Program-made: the position numbers and the translations under genes | The notes under the pieces: generated by a model | The model's input: the letters and a program-made list of their open reading frames with translations, nothing else | Told to the model about the DNA's origin: nothing | Databases searched by the model: none | Shown: one piece after another, positions 5,604 to 5,618 of the stretch | Layout: the number at the start of each line of letters is the position of its first letter | Position numbering within the stretch: the stretch's first letter is position 1 | DNA from: Hyphomicrobiales bacterium | GTDB taxonomy: Bacteria > Pseudomonadota > Alphaproteobacteria > Rhizobiales > Xanthobacteraceae | Assembly (NCBI GenBank): GCA_017304505.1 | Contig: JAFKKQ010000187.1 | Span: 1-5,618 of the forward strand | Reading direction: 5' to 3' | Length of the DNA stretch: 5,618 nucleotides

Positions 5604-5618
5604 GGCGCCCAGCCAAGC

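Overview
The window is GC-rich, densely packed DNA that looks like chromosome from an alphaproteobacterium, most likely of the Bradyrhizobium / Rhodopseudomonas / Nitrobacter group (Nitrobacteraceae). That placement rests on recognition of protein sequences (UbiA, RsmE, the four-cysteine secreted protein, the MaoC pair) and on gene order, not on a database search. No RNA genes, insertion sequences or CRISPR arrays were seen, and no gene-free stretch exceeds 300 bases.

Left part (1-1714, minus strand): a secreted, proline/glycine-rich repeat protein with a conserved-looking four-cysteine domain is followed by ubiA (4-hydroxybenzoate polyprenyltransferase, ubiquinone synthesis). The two overlap by ATGA. 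As written, ubiA is broken: the first 104 codons are in one frame and the rest of the protein continues cleanly in another. About 21 residues (about 65 bases) are missing at the junction near 555-560. The gene runs to the left window edge.

Centre (1905-2690, plus strand): rsmE, the 16S rRNA m3U1498 methyltransferase, transcribed divergently from the repeat protein and lacking an ATG start.

Right part (5121-2695, minus strand): a compact four-gene unit. It holds two MaoC/hotdog-fold hydratases in tandem, a fosmidomycin-resistance-like MFS transporter, and a 66-residue cysteine-rich protein of the GDCCVxC type. The first three genes are joined by 4-base overlaps and the last follows after 2 bases, so they are probably co-transcribed and translationally coupled. 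A -35-like TTGACG inside a perfect 10-base palindrome lies just upstream. Two acyl-CoA (or acyl-thioester) hydratases plus an exporter suggests catabolism or modification of a small organic acid coupled to transport. The substrate cannot be read from the sequence. This unit converges on rsmE with only four bases between the stop codons.

Far right (5313-5603, plus strand): a small two-helix DUF4282 membrane protein with a good ribosome binding site, divergent from the MaoC unit.

The observations most worth following are the apparent ubiA lesion (true pseudogene or sequence error) and the hydratase-hydratase-transporter-Cys-rich protein unit.
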